A DNA stretch of 64,000 bases from Amia ocellicauda (taxonomy: Eukaryota > Chordata > Actinopteri > Amiiformes > Amiidae), in NCBI RefSeq assembly GCF_036373705.1, contig NC_089863.1, positions 4,775,357 through 4,839,356 on the forward strand, given 5' to 3'. Of this stretch, positions 33,276-45,274 are shown piece after piece. How positions within the stretch are numbered: position 1 is the first letter of the stretch; every line of letters begins with the position of its first letter. Made by a program: the position numbers and the translations under genes. The notes beneath the pieces were generated by a model. It was not told the DNA's origin. It made no database searches and saw nothing but the letters and a program-made list of their open reading frames with translations.

Positions 33276-34052
33276 TTATGTTTCTAATTAGAGTCAGGAG
33301 CCACTGTCATTGAGTGTGGGGACCTGGAAGTCCGAGCAGGCCAAGTACAATACACCGATACAATACAATACAGGAAGAATAGCTCAAATATTCGTGTATA
33401 TGTAATCCTGCATATGAGGGCCAATATTACTGCGCTATTGCGTATTTGCGCACAAACGCTCCTGGTGTTTTGAGGGCGTTGAGGCACCGTCCCATGAGTT
33501 TGAATTCAATAAATACATTTGGAAGTATAGACAGCAGCAGATTATATCGTTATACCTTTATAAACCCTGATCGCAGACGGAATTGATGTGCCCGCATGTG
33601 AGTATTGTGAAAGCTTGTACCCACACTTGTCAGTTACACATTCTGCTCTGTTACAGTCGGTGTTGTTGTACACTGTTATTTTGGATACACAATGTGCGTG
33701 TTAGAGTAATCTATATCTATATCTATAACTATATTTATACTCTGCAAAAGCCTGTCATTTTTTTAGATCAAGGCCTCACCTATTTTAGAATTAAATGCTG
33801 GTTGCGCCAGTCATAACCGGGGCAGACAGTTGCACACTCTCTTCGTTTTATTCTGTACAAATATATTTTATTTGCAGGTCTACGCATTACGTATTGGTGC
33901 GTTCATTCATCGTGCATTCATCCAATTCGTTCATGTAATTAAACTGGTTGAAATACTAATTGATCCGATGAGCGTGTTCAATTGGGGACGTCTAAGGACC
34001 ACCTGTACACCATTGAACAAGCGCTATGAATTTGGGGTGGAGGGGGTTGGTC

Positions 34053-34059
34053 TATATAA
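34053..34059 (+). promoter_or_regulatory. TATA box of the plus-strand ZP3 gene
   Basis: TATATAA, 57 bases before the ATG at 34116, which leaves a 5' UTR of roughly 25-30 bases. Confidence 0.65.
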
Positions 34060-34115
34060 GAGAGAGCATCCGCAGCCAGTGAATGGGAGGGTTGGCGGTC
34101 GGATAACCAACGACA

Positions 34116-37100
34116 ATGGAAGGAGGAACGAATTGCTATCTGTCTCTGTCTGTCGTCTGTTCTATGATTGGCTTTTGCCACGCCGGACACTGGGCTGACC
34201 TGTCCCTGACCTCCTTTAGACCCACTCGAAAGGGCGTCTTGCAGCTGGCGTCTATCCCGCCCCTCTACCGCCGGTCGGTGACTCGGGCCTTGTCCGCCCA
34301 GTGCGGCCGGAGGACCGTGGAGGTGGCGGTTCACAGAGACCTGTTCGGGACGGGCCGGCTGATCCAGGCCTCGGATGTCCAGATGGGAGGCTGCACGGTG
34401 GCCCGCCAGGAGGCCTCGGCGCGGGTCCTGGTCTTCGAGTCGGCGCTGAAGGGCTGCGGGAGTCGGGTGACTGTAAGATTTTCCTGTTGCAAATGCGTTT
34501 AAGCAAAAGGGATGCATTTAATTCCCTACCACCACACGCTGGTAGTGTTTATATAACTTTGCACCTGAATGTCCTCATTAGTGTTGTCCTATTGCTGCTG
34601 GAGTCTGTCCACACCTCTGGGCACGCTGTGACCACTGGCCGTCCCTGGCACGCCGCACCGTGGGAACAGTGCAGTGGAAACGAAAACTATGACGAAACAT
34701 AATCGTCAACGACCTATTTTCAGTGACGATAACGAGACGAAATAGTGTGTTGAAGAAAAACGGTAACTAAATAAATGTCTTCATATTTTAGTTGACTAAA
34801 ATGTGACGAAACGAGAACTCCGCACAAGGCTAATGGACAGGAATGACAGTTTTGCGAGGCGGCTGGTGAAGGAGTTGTTTAATGGTCTAATCATACTCGT
34901 GCCTCGACTGTCACCGCAGTCATTTAGCGCAGCTAATCGCAGTTCTGCGCAGTTGTTCCGCCAATGGGAGCGGTGGGATTCTGCAGCTCTGCGCAGAACT
35001 GCGGAAATCTGCGCAACACAATGTGACCCGATTACGTGTGTTGCGCTAAACGCTGAATGGCTTTCTGTGGTTAACTATTGAGCTCAGCGTGAAGCTGATG
35101 CAGGTTGTTTCCAGTTATACGCCTTTTCCTTTGTATATAGGACCTGTAAGTGCGGGTCTTGTAATTAGTTAAAACTCGTAAGTATAGTCACGTTATGCGC
35201 TTACAGCATGAAGCGCAATTCACGCTTTGCTATAGTAGAGTTTAACAATATGCTTTTAATATCACTGTAAATATCCAATTTGATGTTGAACAGCGGGGGA
35301 AGTGTCTAAAAGAAATGTTTTAAGCAAAAGCTATTTGAAATGTCAGCGAATGTGCGTACTGGCATATACAAATGCATATCGCATGACCTTATATTTGAAT
35401 TTTTTTATAAATTACGCGTGCATACATGGAAAATGAAAAATGCAAGTGTAATCCTATAGTTGCATTAAATAAAGTCCACTATATGCTTCCATACTGTTGT
35501 ACTCTATTCTTATTAAACGCATTTTAAGAGACTTAAAAAATAATCATTTCGGTAACGTGACCATGACGTTTACAATAGCGGTTTTTGAAATGTATGCGAC
35601 CATACAAGTAAATCAATGTTTTGCATCCATCCACTAATTGACGTAAACTTCACACACAGTAAAAATAAGATGCATGGCCTAAAATGTGACTATAATTACA
35701 TTGACTAACCTAGACTAAAATGACAGCAGTTTGTCCACTAATAACTAAAACTAATGAAATACTATTTTATTTGGTAAAGTATTTTACATTTACAATAAAA
35801 AAAAAAAAATCAAAACAAATTGTAATACTTGTGATTAAAAAAAATTAAAATCAATTCTTAAAATCACTTAAAATTTTTAAAATCTTAGTGATTCATATAA
35901 ACGCATAAACTCAAATAAACAAGTGCTTAAATAAAGAAAAAAATGCTACCAACAAAAGAGTCCAATACATTGAAAATAACTGAAAATGCTAATGAAAGAT
36001 GAAATTACTCAAATGTGACTTAAACGGATAAGCATTTTAGTCATAAGACTAAATCTAAAACCGCTGCCACAATTAACATTGGAACAGTGCCAGCCAGCCA
36101 TAGTGTGGAACTGCCCCATTCAGAGTCTGATCCCCCATCTCTTTCAGGTGACCTCCGAGAGCGTCGTCTACAGCTTCTCCCTGGTTTACCACCCTGCCGC
36201 CCTGCCCGGCTTTCCCATCGTGCGGACCAGCCCGTTCAGCGTGGGTATTGAGTGCCACTACCCGAGGTGAGAGGCACTGGACTCTCCCGGGTCTCGCCTG
36301 TCCTGTGTGCCTTCATTTCGCTGGTTCTGCAAGTCTGCATTTTTGGAGGGGGGATGTTACTCTGAACAAGCCCAGATTTACCCAATGGGTTACCGGCCAC
36401 CAGGGGGCACGGTTGACAATGGCAAAAAAGTTTGTTGTCGTGCCTTTGTCCTTTCTGCTTTTCTGTACTAGTCCTAACACATTGATTTTTGAAATGTGTT
36501 CCCACTGCCTTGCTGTTTGGGTTCGGTTGTCCGGTTGTGACCGCTGACTTTCAATATGTAAAATAACCTCTCTCAGAAAATGACAGTGGAGCTCACAGGT
36601 GTATTCAACAAGCAAGCCAAAACAGTTGTTGAAAGACCCCCAACATTAACCATTTTTAAGTCAAAGCACAAGAAAAGCAGGAAAAAGCCCCTCTAACATG
36701 ATACAATCGGACTCACTGATGTTATTCATGCTCATGAATTGTAGCTGTGCGTTTGACCATTCTCTGTAGTCATGCGGGTCATTGTTTAATGTAAGATTAT
36801 GCTGTAGCAGCGCTGACTACTACTGGAACCGCAACAAGGTTTAGCCGTCTAGGCAATGTTGCATAATGTCTCGCTGTCCGTAGCGCCGACTACTATAATA
36901 GCAGTGAAACTTGCCTAGATCTCTGGAATTGTCATGTTAGTTGTGGGTGCTGTGTTGTGGAATAGGATGTGACTGGATCTCTGGCAACTCACGTTTTGAC
37001 CTGACTGAACGATTGATCTTCTCACTGAATCCTTGCCAATAACTCAATTGTTGTTGCTTCCTCTCTGCAATGTGAGCAGCGATCCCCTGAAGCCCACCTG

Positions 37101-38754
37101 GGCCCCCTTCACCTCCACCCACTCTGTGGAGGATCTCCTTGACTTCTCCCTGCAGCTCATGACTGGTAGGGCCCGACCCCTCTGCCCCTCTTGCTCCGCT
37201 GGGCCGCTGCTCTGTGCTGGAGGGGTTTCATGTCTCCACAGATGACTGGAGCTCCCAGAGACCTTCTGAGGTGTACTTCCTGGGGGACGTCCTGAACCTC
37301 GAAGCCTCCGTCCACGGGGCCAGCCGTGTGCCCCTGAGGTTGTTTGTGGACAGCTGTGTGGCCACCCTGGAGCCTGACCAGACCTCCTTGCCCAGCTACA
37401 CTTTAGTAGAGAACAAGGGGTGAGTGGTCACCTTTTATTATTCCCATGCCTGGAAACTAATCTTGAGCTGGACCTTCAAGCTATGATGAGCTTGTTCCCA
37501 CCCCCTGCCACTCTTTGTACAAAGCGCCTTTACTTGCCACAACTCTCATTCGCTCTTCCGGTCTCCAACTCAAGGTGTTTGGTTGATGCCAAAGTGACCG
37601 GCTCTCACTCCAGGTTCCTGGACAGACTTCAGGATGACACACTCCAGATGCAGCTGGATGCCTTTAAGTTCCATGTGGGATCCAGGAGCAAGGTGGGGCT
37701 TCCTAACACGGGAGAGTTAATGTAGTCAAAATAAGTGCGACGCATGCCTGCAATAGAAGTCTCCCTTCTCTTCCTTCAAGATCTACATTACCTGCCACCT
37801 GAGAGTGACAGATACGTTCCAGAGGGTCAGTGTGGTGGACAAGGCCTGTTCGTTCCTGGACAACCGGTATGGTTGGAGGGGAGGTGGCCCTGTACTAGAA
37901 GTAGCTGAAGTGGAAGGCTTCCCTGGTCTCCCTGGTCTCCCTGCTCCTCATCCTCCTCTCTCCCTCTCAGGTGGAGCTCCGTGGACGGCCTGGACCAGGT
38001 CTGCGTCTGCTGCGACGGGGGGCGCTGTGGCCGGATCCGCAGGTCCGAGCCCCACTACGGCAAGTCTGTTTGGTCTACTGATGTCCCCCTCTGTTAGAAC
38101 CGGGCTGTTTAAAAGTGTCGAAGGGTTGAAGGTTTAGCCATTTTAACATTGGTGGGGGGAGCTTGAACCCCACCTAATAAAATCTCAACCACCCAACCAC
38201 AATGGCAAACAGACTCCCTGCTCTCATCTCCCCTCCCTCCCTCCCTCCCTGTGCGGCCAGGCCGGGCAGGGGACGTGACAGTGGGGCCTCTCGCCGTCCT
38301 GGATCCGGTGGAGGACCACCCCTTCTCCTTGTTGCCGGCAACACGCGGGCTGAACAAGGACCCAAAAGGACCGAAGGGTAATCTGTCTCTCTTGCTTGTT
38401 TACTCCCTCCCCCGGACCTAAAAATCCACTTTAGTTGTGATCTTTCGGCTCTTCTGGTCACCGATCTTGCTATCACACCAACCTGAGGTCTGACAGTTTT
38501 TTCGCTGCCAGGCTTCTGATTTGGCATTGGTGTGAAACCACTTGTGATCCTGATTTTAAGGGGACAGGGGGATTAGTTTGAGATAATAAAATGTCTCCAT
38601 CTGTCCCTTCTGTAAAAATGGGTCCTAATCTCTTGCAGGTTCCTCTGCTGTGATCGCCATGTCGGTCATGGCCGCTGCGCTGGGTCTGGCCTGTGTGGCA
38701 GTCGTGGGGGTTGGCGTTCAACGAAGGGGACGGCGAAACCCATCATTTAACTGA
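34116..38754 (+). CDS. ZP3-class egg-coat glycoprotein, divergent plus-strand gene
   Basis: Complete ZP3-class gene, 422 aa, opposite in orientation to the others. Exons: 34116-34472, 36148-36266, about 37077-37165, 37242-37419, 37575-37692, 37781-37866, 37971-38059, 38261-38377, 38639-38754. Signal peptide 1-23; ZP domain with VHRDLFGTG, IVRTSPFSVGIECHY, LKPTWAPF, QMQLDAFKF and WSSVDGLDQVCVCC; furin site RIRR at 337-340; membrane anchor about 389-409. Intron 7 starts with GC (38060) rather than GT and the frame closes only if it is used. Exon 3 is about 15 bp shorter than in copy A because the ancestral acceptor is gone and an AG a few codons inside is used (37075-37076, or 37078-37079). The sequence is clearly diverged from copy A, so this is an older paralogue. 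Confidence 0.9.
34938..35003. repeat. Perfect 15-bp inverted repeat in ZP3 intron 1
   Basis: CGCAGTTCTGCGCAG (34938-34952) and its exact complement (34989-35003) enclose a 36-base loop. Probably the core of a small foldback element inserted in the large first intron (34473-36147), which also has AT-rich, transposon-like sequence. Confidence 0.8.
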
Positions 38755-38774
38755 ATTTAAAGCAAAACGGAACT

Positions 38775-38780
38775 AATAAA
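38775..38780 (+). terminator. Poly(A) signal of the plus-strand ZP3 gene
   Basis: AATAAA 20 bases after the stop codon; the very short 3' UTR matches the ZPB genes. Confidence 0.65.
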
Positions 38781-39716
38781 GTCTGTGACCAAAAATGAAT
38801 CTTTTTGGCCTGTGTTTTGGGGGATCGGGGCAGGCTGAGGGGTACAAAAGTGACCGGGCATCCTCTCTGGCCCATCTGCTTCTTTTACTAGTTCACCTGG
38901 CCTGTGTACACTGTAAATGTGAATAGTATACCTTACTAGATAGAACATGGCAAGTTTACTAAATTGTAATGAAATTGAGTTTACTATTAGTGGTTAATTG
39001 TTGTGCACATACTGGGGGCACTACTTCACAATGTTATTTAAATTAACTTACTCAATTAATCTAATCCATTTGCACACCCTCCCACCTCACACGTTGCCGA
39101 AGAGAAGCCGTTCTGAAAACCAGAAAGAAGAGTCTTGCATTAAGGTAATCTTTTTAATTTCCAGAACGTAAAACTTTTGCATGTCTTCTAATTCTTCAAT
39201 GTATTGTGCTTTGGCTAATGTTACTTTAGTTTTAGATGGAGCCCAGTTAACTTTAGTGAGTAGAAAGAGAGAGGCAGAGACATCAGACTGTAAGGGTTCA
39301 TAACCCTTTTGAGCAGTGTGTTCAGTGCTCTGCCGTGACGCGGGGAGTGACTGTTTTTGCACACGTTAAAAATGCCATTTCTGCAGGGCACAGCATCTCT
39401 GTTCATCACAGAGGGAAAGTGGTAAAACCTCTGAATTGAGTCAGTTGGTTATTTACATACTTAAACCGTAATGACATGGTATATGAAATTACAATCACAC
39501 TTAAACAATCAAAACCAGAAAGATCGAGGGTAAGAATATAAATAAGTTTGCTTTCAATAAATTATAAATATTTAAATTAGTGTTGGAAACGTGTTTTTGG
39601 TTGCAATAAAGCACTTTGAAGTTTGAATGTGTGAGAGAGTGAGCAAGAACAGGGAAATGATTAGTTGACTGAAATTTTACTTTTTATTTTCTCATATTGG
39701 ATCAATGGATGTAGAT

Positions 39717-40033
39717 CAGAGGAGCTCAATCCTGGTCCTGGAGAGCCCCAATCCACTCACTCTTACAGGTCACCCTCAATCACCAATTTCTAAACACTGG
39801 GAACACATGTGAGTAATTAATCAATTAAGCAAGTCAACCCAGGGACCTCTGCCCTCAGGAGGCTGCAGGTATTCAGATAATTGCTCCACTAGTTTCTAAA
39901 GGACTGAATTTGCCAAATCACCTTCAATGATCAGAATGAAATCCTTCCAGGTGTTTATAAATTAGTGATAAAAGGGTGACTTCTAAAGCCTGCTGGAAAG
40001 GGCCTCTCCAGGACCCAGGGTTGAGCCCCCCTG
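39717..40033. mobile_element. hAT-like MITE
   Basis: About 317 bp. Begins CAGAGGAGCTCAATCCTGGT and ends AGGGTTGAGCCCCCCTG. Flanking octamers ATGTAGAT and ATGTACTG agree in the first five bases, suggesting a decayed 8-bp target duplication. Confidence 0.6.
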
Positions 40034-40472
40034 ATGTACTGGAATGTGTTCTTGATCAGTATTTACATTGTGTGTGTATATGTGTATATATATATGTATA
40101 TAAATGTATATAAATTTGTTCCATTTGCAGTAGGAAACGGAACACTGCATTTATTTTCATCCGGGAAGTGCCATAACTTGCGCTCTTGTGAGTTAGTTGT
40201 AGTGTTTTGAGCATGTACATCCAACAGGAGGATATTTTGTTTTGTTTGTTATTGTGTGATTGTTGAAAAGACTAAATAAAATGCCAGAAGGCACCTTTTG
40301 TCCTGTACTCCCGGTTTTATTTGTTTTTTCACTCACAAAAGTTTGTTTACTGGACACTCACTACCTCAGTAAATTGTCCCATTTTTGTACACAACACTCA
40401 TTGCCAAATACTTGTCTTTATAATAAAGGAAATGACACTTTGACCGCTAATCGCAATGTACAAATCAGACCA

Positions 40473-40503
<31 letters not shown>

Positions 40504-41749
40504 ATCAGTATGATGCTTGTAACCATATGTGAGTTTTGATCTCACTCCACTTTTACTTTTGTTGGTTTAGTTTTTTTGTCCGTGGCCTTCCAGTCCTTGT
40601 GATGACTCTGCAGAAGATTTCAGGACGTGCTTTGTAAGTAATGATACCAGAGTTACTGCTTTAGTATAATTCATAATGGTGCAATTCAAAGACACTAATG
40701 TAACTTTATAATAACTGCCTCCATAAACCCCATACTCCAAATACACTTACATAAAGAGTGGTGGCCATACCTCCATACCTTACCCCTGTTTTGCATTAGT
40801 TACCTTTTCCAGAAGCGTTATGAGTTCCCCCGGGACCTGTGCTACAGCCCCACTTGATTTACCATCCTCTGATAGAGTATATTTCTCCAAGGGAAAGGGT
40901 TGGGATTTGGTGACTATTTGTATGTAGACTGATAAAGATGTAAATCTTTATTGGACTGATCATGGATGTGGTTTGGGCTGCAGCCTTTATCAGTGTGACC
41001 ATAAGCTTACACCTGTGTGCACAAGTACCCCTTTAGCAATAGGACCTAGTCCATTTGTTCCATAATAAAAATAAGTCACAAGACTTGCCCGTGATTCACG
41101 GCTGTCATTGATGGAGGCTGGTGGCCTAAGTATGTCCCTGATCAGTCCAATAAATATTTAAGTGCTATGATTGGCGTCAGTGCACATTTAAGGATATGTG
41201 ACTGATGTCTGTCTTTCGTTCGAACACGGATGCAGAGGCTGACTTCAGGCAGGGTGCAGTGGGAGAGCTCCGTCATCCCTGAAGATGAACCAGCGCTGAC
41301 TCCAAACTCCCTACACTTCGAATCTCAGCGAGTGATCGTTCCACAGGGAGATATCGTGGTTGATGCCAAACCTGCAACGAGCTGTATGTCTCTTGTTTGG
41401 CTTGATTTATGCTCTGAACTTGAACTACCCAAAGGCAATGAGGAACACCTTTGAATTCTGAATTTTGGGACACAAGTCTCTCAAACCCAAACTGCAAACA
41501 CTGAAAAAACAGCTTCTTGGTTTCTTCCAAGTCATTGTGAAACAAATGCTACAGAAAAAACAATAGTGTGACACAAATGCTAAAAGAAATGGTATTGCAG
41601 ATTGTCAGCCATAAAATGTTTTAATTTGTATAAGTTTTAGTTTATAAGACTTGTGACAAGGTGTTACCTGTTCATAAATCAATGTTTTAAAGTTGTTCTC
41701 ATGTTAGGCATACCAGCCGTAAGCTGCATTTGATTTTAGTTTGCACGGT

Positions 41750-41751
<2 letters not shown>

Positions 41752-41780
<29 letters not shown>
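41752..41780. repeat. (TG)n microsatellite
   Basis: Uninterrupted GT dinucleotides. A similar run is at 40475-40500. Confidence 0.9.
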
Positions 41781-41784
<4 letters not shown>

Positions 41785-41826
41785 TTTCTGTTTGACCGCA
41801 GGACCCAGGTATCTTATTTTATTGTT

Positions 41827-42117
41827 GTATACTGTACTCTTATTTTGTTTTTTGATTGGGTGTAAACACCCCACCACACTGATTCAAATGCATACATGGC
41901 ATGTAGGAGAAAATGAATCTCTGGGGGTTATAATTATGAATTATACTGCCTGGAGGGGAGGCAACCATTAGGCCTAGGCCCTAAGCCGTGGACCCCCAGA
42001 GATTCATTTTCTCCTACATGATATCCATAGGAGTTTTTTTGTTTGAATGTATGCATTTGAATCAGGGTGGTGGGGTGTTTACACCCAATCAAAAAACAAA
42101 ATAAGAGTACAGTATAC
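41827..42117. repeat. Long inverted repeat (foldback element)
   Basis: The left arm (41827-41928) and right arm (41992-42117) are complementary over about 100 bp with very few mismatches: GTATACTGTACTC at the outer left pairs with GAGTACAGTATAC at the outer right, and TGAATCTCTGGGGGT pairs with ACCCCCAGAGATTCA at the loop. The right arm has an extra stretch of about 25 bases. The loop is about 60 bases. Most likely a MITE or foldback transposon. Confidence 0.85.
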
Positions 42118-42270
42118 AGGAGTTTTTTTTGTTTTTCTTTCCTCCGTGTCTAAATGGTTTATTTACTTAAATGTTCACTCACTTTATTCTAGATCATGTA
42201 AAATGTTTACAGGTCTATATTTTATTGTATTTATGTATTTTAATTTGCTGTACGTTTGTTGTATGTTTAC

Positions 42271-42338
42271 CAGTCTGTAAAGCGGTCTGTGGCTACCCTG
42301 CGAAGGGCGCTATACAAATAAAAATTGATTGATTGATT
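42271..42338 (+). mobile_element. SINE/LINE 3' tail
   Basis: GTCTGTGGCTACCCTGCGAA, then GGGCGCTATACAAATAAA and TTGATTGATTGATT, the tail type shared by fish L2-like LINEs and their SINEs. A minus-strand piece of the same tail is near 43010-43055. Confidence 0.6.
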
Positions 42339-43225
42339 CTACTGACACAGAGACACTCACTCTGCAGACACACACATTGAGTCAAACACACAATCCCTTC
42401 ACTGACAAACGCATACACGGACTGCCGACTATGCAGTGATGTGCATACATTTTTGTTAATAAACAGTTCCCAAGAAGCACTTCAGGGTTGTTAGACTTTG
42501 ATTGCTTAAGGTTTATTCTGTCCACTGAAAATGTAAGTCAATTTGAAAGTTCACTTTACTTGAAAAAGTTACAGCACTTACACCAATTAACCAAAGCCTC
42601 AATCTGCTAATTAAACTTGTGAATTGCCTAAACGCAATCTCATTACTTTGAATAACTGAGTAAATTAAATTGAAGTAATGCAGTAATCCTACTAATAAGT
42701 TTTCAGTAAGATAACTGAATGTCCAAGCGTAAATTTACTGAAAATCATTCAGTAAACTTACTTCTGATCTCTCATACCTAACTTTAATTTAATTACTGAC
42801 TTTACTTTAATCGGGATTTTAAGATTGCTGGTTAAAAGTGAGGCAATCAGTTTCGCCACTTTTTTCCACGTAAACTGAACATGTTAGAATTTACTGTGTA
42901 CCTGACATTTTGACCCAAGTCACAAAACTGTCTAAATGGAGGGAAAAACTGGAAGAGCCCTAGGGCCATATGAGCAGAATCAAATACATATTATACTATT
43001 TGTCTAGCACCCATTGCAAGGTAGCCACAGACTGCTTTACATATTAAGGTTTGTTTATGAAATAATTACTAAAATAAACCAAAATTAAGTTGCATTCACA
43101 TTTTGAAATTATTTCTTGTATGGAAATCTAGGTTAGATTACAACTTTCTGTAGCTATTTATAAATGGAGCGCCCCCTAGTGACAGTGGTGTTTTGTGCAC
43201 CAGTCACATTATAATTGTTGTAGCC

Positions 43226-43417
43226 CAGGGGTTTTCAAATCGGTCCTGGAGTACCCCCTGCCCTGCTGGTTTTTGTTTCAACTCCTGTCTTAATTCCTTA
43301 TTTGAATCCTTAATTGCCCTAACAAAACAATATACCATTCAATTAAGTAATTAAGACAAATTGGAACAAAAACCAGCAGGGCAGGGGGTACTCCAGGACC
43401 GGTTTGAAAAAACCCTG
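43226..43417. mobile_element. hAT-like MITE with perfect 8-bp target duplication
   Basis: A 192-bp palindromic element from CAGGGGTTTTCAAATCGGTC to GACCGGTTTGAAAAAACCCTG. It is flanked on both sides by the identical octamer TTGTAGCC (43218-43225 and 43418-43425), diagnostic of hAT insertion. No coding capacity. Confidence 0.92.
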
Positions 43418-43929
43418 TTGTAGCCTAACATTTGCTAGGAAATCTTAAACGATCTGTGATCCTACAGACCCGACTTTATGTTTTGACTTAAGTCTCTCTT
43501 TCCAGTCACTCTACAGATTAAAATTCAGCTTTATTTTATGTACAGGTTGTATCAATCCCACTAACAAATTCTGCACTACTGGCATTTTCCTCAACTCTAA
43601 GAACAAATATGTAAACTTCAACACATTGTGTTTGTTCAAGGACTACAAACTTTTGTGTTAAAGATCAAAGCCTGACACAATGCATCTTTTTAACAAGTTT
43701 GTGTGGGGTGGCGGGGGAAACACATCATTATAAAATACATATGATTGTATTGTATTTTGGTCAATTTTAACACAAAGCCCTGTCCTTGAACAAAGACAGA
43801 CTGTGCTCAATTTAACACATGAGTTCTAACAGTATGGAAGCGTATGGAAGCTTTCTGTGTAAATGTACACTTGTGCGCAAAAGACACAAACTACAGTACC
43901 CAGAGTCCTCCGCGGAAGACAAGTCCCCA

Positions 43930-44000
43930 CCGGAAATGAGCGTCGACCTGCTGACGTCATACTAGGCTTCCATTTTCTCTGCCCTCGTCAGCGGAAGTGC
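43930..44000 (+). promoter_or_regulatory. gps2: gps2 promoter elements
   Basis: Ahead of the gps2 5' UTR exon there is an ETS-type CCGGAAAT (43930-43937), a full CRE TGACGTCA (43952-43959), a CCATTTT word (YY1-like) near 43970 and a second ETS-type GCGGAAGT (43991-43998). No TATA box is needed in such housekeeping promoters. Factor binding is inferred from motif only. Confidence 0.5.
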
Positions 44001-44279
44001 GACGCCAGCAGCCCGGAGATAAATATATATATATATATGTGTATATATATATAATTTACAAAACCAACTCGCTTGTACACTATTACTAATGTAATTACAG
44101 AGAAGCCAGGCTACTTCTAGCGGTTAAAAGAGGGGTGTACGCAGGCGAGGAGGTCATTTTGTAGTCTTTGCCATCACCCAGGTCCCGTCCCAGGGTTCCC
44201 AACTCGAGTTGAATCTGGTAAGAATATTTCACTCGGCGATAAAGAGGCGTTGTTTTAGCGCTGGAAACCCGCCAGGACT

Positions 44280-44432
44280 TCATTTTATTTCCCCCAAAAC
44301 TGCGCTTGGCGGACGGTGACCGCTGTTGACAGAGACCCCGCTTGGCTGCCCGGTCCCGGTTTGCCCCGGGAAGTATCTCATCCCCGTAGCAAACTGTTCG
44401 CACCGTCCGACGCGGTGTCGCGGTCCCCGGCA
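44280..44432 (+). other. gps2: gps2 non-coding 5' exon (approximate start)
   Basis: GC-rich sequence ends at a strong donor (GTAAGT at 44433). The next acceptor (44250s + 1 kb, at 45250) leads to the exon with the ATG. The 5' limit is a guess. Confidence 0.5.
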
Positions 44433-44759
44433 GTAAGTGCGCGGCTGTGCGCGGCTGTGCGCGGCTGCTTTGGCCGGTATACAGCGGTGCATGTGCCTGG
44501 ATGTGCTGCTGCGTGATCGTGCGGGTTTTACAGCCCGGGTGCAATGCACGCATGCTTCAATTGTTATACATTGTTATACACAGCACCGCGCTGTGTGGAG
44601 ACTGCTTGTGCACAGGTCCGAATTAATGGTTAATTTGCTTTTCTTACTTTGTTGTTTGTTGTGTATGGCTGTGTGTATATTATAGCACTATGGCGGGGCA
44701 TGCCAAATATCCAGTCAGTGTATACGGTGTGTTTACCGATTTAAACCTTGACGTCAGCC

Positions 44760-45025
44760 GACCGAGCTGTCAATTACTTAATTGAGCCCTCAATTGAACG
44801 AATCATTCCCCGAATCGAAGACTTTTAATGATTTTAAACAGTAGGGGTTTTAAGTTAAGAATTGTATAAATAACTTATTAAAGAACCAACTCTTTTATTA
44901 CACAATTTAAAAAGTCAAACTGTAGCAGATTGTTACTTCAATTCAATTAAGGTTCAATTAAGTAAATGAGAGCTCAGTTGGGACAAAAACCAGCACGGTA
45001 GGGGCTCCTGCAGGATTGGGAACCC
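44760..45025. mobile_element. Long-family hAT-like MITE in gps2 intron 1
   Basis: Family interior (AACAGTAGGGGTTTTAAG, TTGGGACAAAAACCAGCA) and right end GGATTGGGAACCCCTG. The left terminus is eroded. Confidence 0.55.
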
Positions 45026-45274
45026 CTGTTTTAATGCTCTCTCTCTCTCTCTCTCTCTCTTCCCATCTTTCTCTCTGTCCCTGTCCCTCTCCCTGTCTTT
45101 CTCTCCTGTCCCCGTCTGTCTCTCTATAACCGCATTTCTCTCTCTCTCTCTCTGACTCTGTCCCCGTCTCTTTCTCTCTGAACCTCTATCTCACTCCCTC
45201 CATCCCTCTATCTCCCTACCTCCCTTTGTCCCTGTCTCTCTCTCTAACAGCTGACCCCTGAACCCGCTGGTGCC

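Larger units (their letters stand above)
24060..33358. repeat. Tandem duplication unit B (ZPB, ZP3 stub, PLAC8-like)
   Basis: Second copy of unit A, about 20.9 kb downstream, in direct orientation. Differences from unit A: loss of about 4.95 kb at 26867/26868 (ZP3), an extra 2 kb at 27438-29457, a longer PLAC8-like intron 1, and different microsatellites. Confidence 0.85.
38800..43860. other. Gene-free stretch between the ZP cluster and gps2
   Basis: Contains two hAT-like MITEs (39717-40033, 43226-43417), TG runs (40475-40500, 41752-41780), a large inverted repeat (41827-42117) and SINE/LINE tails (42271-42338 plus strand; about 43010-43055 minus strand). An open frame at 41230-41454 has no recognisable content. 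Confidence 0.55.

Noticed and set aside
41230-41454. 74-aa frame
   Set aside because: No motif, no splice partners and no homologue elsewhere in the window.
44095-44553. 152-aa minus-strand frame across the gps2 5' region
   Set aside because: GC-rich CpG-type promoter sequence with no family resemblance; the plus-strand donor and promoter motifs explain the region better.
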